A DNA stretch of 64,000 nt. Source: Centropus unirufus (lineage: Eukaryota > Chordata > Aves > Cuculiformes > Centropidae). Below are positions 59,687-64,000 of this stretch, piece after piece. Every line of letters starts with the position of its first letter. Position 1 is the first letter of the stretch. The stretch spans positions 282,481 through 346,480 of the forward strand of contig VYZI01000488.1 in assembly GCA_013397695.1 (NCBI GenBank), read 5' to 3'. A model generated the notes under the pieces. That model had not been told where the DNA came from, made no database searches, and worked only from the letters and a program-made list of their open reading frames with translations. Made by a program: the position numbers and the translations under genes.

Positions 59687-62600
59687 TCCATCTGGAGTAA
59701 TAGTATACCACAGGATCACTCAGAAAAGATGCAGAATTCTAAGTATACCTCCTGTGTTTAGGAGTGTAGAGGAAAACTAATACTATTTTGCTAAAAGCCT
59801 ATTAGTGACCTAATTCTTTGGGCAGCTATTGTAACACTGAGTGATCGCTCCCATTTCTGCCTGCCATAATCACTGCCCAAACTGCAGCCCAGATTTACCT
59901 ACTGATTAGCAAGCATGCACACAGCAGGGAAAAAGGATAATATACAAGAATCTAACATTTTCAAGGATATATTCTTTGCAAATTAACACCAGCTACACCA
60001 CTCATTAGTCGAAATATGCAGAAGCAACTGGAAAACATTCAATTTTCAAAGTATCAATTATCATAGCTCAAGCAAATAAATACATAAATACCACTGAAAG
60101 TAGAAGTCCTTATACTTATTTTTTACAGCTACTGCCACCCTCCAAAAGCACTTGATCCAACAGCACAAGAGAAAAACTAGCCATTCATTAGTAAGGGAAA
60201 CGGTTTCACCTAGTACAAAGTCTATTTATACACAGGATCAAATGATTACTTAGACTAGTTTAGATCTGGGAGATTGTCCGTTGTTGCAAAGCCTAAAACA
60301 ATTCAACTATTCAGTTCAATGAGGTTATATGATCACAGTTCTCAAATACCAACACAGAGAAAGAATTTAAACATAACACACAATATATGAGATAGAAGAG
60401 TCAATGCCACGTAGTAGACCTCCACTGAAAAGTACACATTGTGAAAAGTAAAGCTGATTACATATTGCCAAAGCTCTTCAAGAATGGGATGAACTGACTG
60501 AAATAAAGAAGTTTGGATGCATTCCTGAAAAGGAATAAGGGCTCAATATATGTCTTCCCAGATTGAAGTCTTAGGTTCACATTACACCACCATCAGATTA
60601 GATTAACATAAATCTTACACAGATTTCACATTAATAAGCATTTTTATGGAGAAGGAAGATATACAATATACAGGGGACAAGCTACAGATTTTGAGGTAAG
60701 ATTTAAAATAAGGATCTCATGACAACTTGCTGGATTTGCATCCAGATTGATCCTGTCATTTGAAACCAGAGGCAATGTTTGGTCAAAAAAAAACTATTTC
60801 GAAAATTTCCTAGCGTTTTGAAAAAGCAATAGACCAATCACATTTAATTTGGAGGAGAAGGTTGTTCTATATTGGGAATTGTGACAATGCTGTTCTAGCA
60901 GATGAATTATGAGTTACGTGCCTGGAGGCCTGTACACTAAGGACTTCTCATAGCCATGACCTTTGGAAAAGCCTGGAGTGGGGGTGGGGGAAGTAGGGGA
61001 AAAGGAAGAGGAACAGGTAGACTCTGGGGAAAAGATTTTACTATCCTTAGAACCAGCAGAAACCCTAATAGAAGGAAAAGAGTTAGATGTCTACCACACA
61101 CACAGAGCACTTCAGTACTTGTTGAACAAAACTCAAGACAACACCAAAATCTGCTGTATATGACATTATTTTTTTATATGTTTTTTAAAATGTTCTTTCT
61201 CTCCTCCTCCCTTTCTCTTCCTAGGATTAAACATTAGGGTTTAGATCTTTAATCTTAGCTCCAGAGTAGCTGTAAAATCTCAGAGGTCAAACATTTATTC
61301 TGCTGTGAGTGCTGAACTTGAGCCAAAACATGAAAAACTGTGAAAATTAGTTGTAGTTGGAATACTTTTAACTCATATTCACCTTTGGGCTTCAGTCTGG
61401 AAAAACCCCACTTGTAATACTGGCCACTATAATTTTCTCTTGAAGTTCATTTGATTTATGCATCACTTTTGCCCTGCAGTAATATTAAGTCCAATTATTT
61501 GAGAAAGATATTTTGAAGCTCACTGATTTTATAGTTAAGAGAGGCCATTAGATCACCCAGACCAAGAAGGGCAAATCTGTGGTCAACCATACAAACAGGG
61601 TTACATCACATGATGAGCAGCATTACTATCTTGGCACAAGAGCTTCTGGGTTACCAACATTAAGTCCTATTTGGAAGGGAGAAGAGATGCCAGGCAAAGG
61701 CAGAAACCACCAGACAGCCCCAGAAGTCTGCCCAAGCTAGACTCACAATGAGCACAACTATGCCTCTAATCCCCCTTGTCTAAACCTCCCTCTCACCTAG
61801 GGACCTCCAAGATACGTGGGATGTGCTGTGCAACTCTCAAACAAGCAAGTAATCTGCAATGCAGCTTGTGAAGTTATGGAAAGCATAAAATCAGAGGTGC
61901 TCTAACCACCCTGATGCACTGCATGCAGCGTGGAAGTATCTTCACCTCTCAGCACAAATGCTGAAGATGGGCTCACCTTTGCACTGTTTAGGAGCCATAC
62001 GTCCAAGTCTGGACTAGACTACTTTGCAGCAAGTGGTCACCAGCTGGCTCCAAACCATTTTTTTCTGTGTTTCTATGTGCAAAGTGCCTGCAATTAAGTG
62101 AAAGTAGTTTTTAAAGCTTAAGGATCAAATGTGTGGCATGCCCAAGGGCACCATGTGGGGGCATTTGAGGGCATAAAGCCAGCTTCAACAGAGCTGCCGT
62201 GCTCTGTTCAGCATGCTGGCCCAGCTTGCCACAGGCCATTTTTGCACCATGCAGAATAAATGTTTAACCATGCCATCTAGTCAACTGTCCCTACATTTCC
62301 TCTTGGAGGAACTGATTTATTCAGGGAGAAAATATAGTTTAGATGAATGTCTGAGGCTCAGAATTAAAACATAGGTAATTCTGGGCCAGATTGACAGTGT
62401 AAACCACCCCCTCCAAACACCCCTTCTACCTGTATAACTTTCAGCAACTTGTGCAATAATGACAAAATTCTGCAAGGGTAAGAAGCATTCCAGCATACTA
62501 ATCAGACAGTGTTTATCACCTAAAGAAACCTAAAGAAACAAATACATTCTTTTATTTAAATTCCATGATTAGGCACTACCATGTTACCTTGATATGAAGC

Positions 62601-64000
62601 AATCAAGGTTCAGTCAGTATTACAAAGCTAATAGCAGCATAGCTATAAGTACACAGCAAGCATAAATAGACATATCTATTTTAAGAATATACGTATACTC
62701 CAAATAAAAATGGTTCTGACTAATTATCAAAATGCATTCATCTATACAGGCAGAGAATGCTACAATGTTGCTCATCAATAGAAGCATCTCCCCAGAAAAA
62801 TCAAAACCCCACAGTAATTCTCTAACCACTCTTACTGTATCAATGAAACTATTTAGCTTGCAAGGAAAATGCTGTAGCATAAAAGCAACCCAAAGAAAGT
62901 GCTACTTTATCGGCTTAAGACTTCAGGAAATTTCAGAAAGCCGAGGCTGACTGAAGGATTGTGCTTTTTTATTTTACAGGAAACTTCACCTAAATTGCTG
63001 GGTTTACAGGTGAGAAAAGACTCTGCTCCCTGTCAACATATGGCTCGGGAGAGGGGGGATATTGTCTTGCTCCCAAGTGCACCCCTAACACCGACCTGGC
63101 AATACAGGCTGCCCATCTTCTGCTGTGGGCTGTGCTGTGGGTCTGATTTTTGGCATGGTACAAAGTGAGGCAGAAAGAGCAGGGAACTGGTACAATGCTG
63201 TCCTTGTTTCAATGACACGTGCTTTTATAACTTATGGTCCCTGAGGTAAAAGGCATAATTTGGACTCAACAGCTGACAACTCAGCAGTTCTCTGTCTGTG
63301 GGCTAAGGGAAAGCTGCTTCTGTTGTAGCAACAGTCTTTGACCTCACTCTGATGCCAGCTCCAGACCGCGCATGGAAAGCAGAGGAGACATATGCCCTTC
63401 AAAACATTATACCCTGACCAACATTCATACCAATGGGCTAGAAGCTATTTTTAGTTTAAGCACTTTCTTCCAACAGTGAAACCTGCTACAAGGAGTGATT
63501 CCAAGAGATGGCAGCAGGGAAAGGCAGGCAGCAGCAAAGTGACAGAACAATCTGCTGAGCGTTTCTGCTGCTTGCAGGAAGTGCAAGGACCTCATGGACG
63601 CACAGTAGGAAGGCTCCCATAGTCTGCAAATTTAGGGATTGCAAATTTTCCAGGGGTAGCAGGCCAGTAATTATCAGCATAAAATTGATGGTGTATATGA
63701 AAAACAATCCCTGGATATTCTCAGTGTCAGATCAGAACCTCCAGATATCATTAGTTCTAATTACCATCTGCTAGTTTATACATCAGTAAGTCAGATAAAG
63801 AGCACAGGAACCTCTGTTTTTGCTGGTGATGGGTAACACAGCTGCCCCTTCACCCTCCCAAGGCAGGTAAGAAAGTAGCTTTAGCCATCTAGGAATTTAT
63901 ATGGCCCTCATCATTGCCATGCTAATGACTCTGGAAGAAATATGTACAATTCTGGAAGATGATCCCTGGAGACATCTAAGCACTTATAAACCCCAAACTT

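Larger units (their letters stand above)
46876..64000 (-). other. LIFR: LIFR intron 1 and upstream, no coding exon found
   Basis: About 17 kb of AT-rich sequence upstream of the first coding exon. I saw no CpG-rich promoter-like island. I could not identify the non-coding first exon, which in mammals lies tens of kb away. Contents are CR1 fragments at 49.5-50.7 and 54.3 kb and simple repeats. Scattered open frames up to about 120 codons resemble no protein I know. Confidence 0.6.

Noticed and set aside
1..64000. Bacterial-type systems, CRISPR arrays, phage or operon structures
   Set aside because: The DNA is clearly vertebrate (spliced genes, CR1 LINEs). No regularly spaced direct repeats or operon-like gene packing were found.

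Overview
The window is vertebrate nuclear DNA, most probably from a bird. Coding sequence is split into short exons with GT-AG borders. The only clear interspersed repeats are CR1-type LINE fragments, with no Alu or L1-like sequence, and introns are compact. Crocodilians and turtles also carry CR1, so 'bird' is an inference. In chicken this gene neighbourhood lies on the Z chromosome (general knowledge), so the window may be Z-linked.

Two genes converge. On the + strand, 1642-7170 holds the last five coding exons of EGFLAM (pikachurin), which encode its C-terminal laminin G domain; its 3' UTR runs to about 8.1-8.2 kb. On the - strand, 46802 down to 20678 holds the whole recognisable coding region of LIFR (leukemia inhibitory factor receptor), in 18 visible exons. 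A nineteenth exon is expected inside the assembly gap at 31178-31418. Every exon phase fits its neighbour. If the hidden exon is 71 nt, as in human, the protein is 1092 residues; human LIFR has 1097.

Layout: 1-1641, EGFLAM intron; 1642-7170, EGFLAM terminal exons; 7171 to about 8220, EGFLAM 3' UTR; about 8.2-14.9 kb, intergenic with an assembly gap (13808-14637); about 14.9-20.7 kb, probable LIFR 3' UTR; 20.7-46.9 kb, LIFR exons and introns; 46.9-64 kb, LIFR intron 1. LIFR first exon and promoter were not found in the window. CR1 fragments lie at about 42.76-43.23 kb (-), 49.53-50.71 kb (+) and 54.29-54.37 kb (+).

The two genes are not functionally linked. EGFLAM is an extracellular synaptic matrix protein and LIFR a cytokine receptor; their tail-to-tail order is conserved from mammals. 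I found no new multi-gene system. The best observations are within LIFR: the start codon used in mammals appears here as a 7-codon upstream ORF, with translation expected from an internal Met; cysteines differ in the Ig-like, D6 and D8 domains; and one exon is lost in a gap. Human comparisons use remembered human LIFR and EGFLAM sequences, not an alignment.
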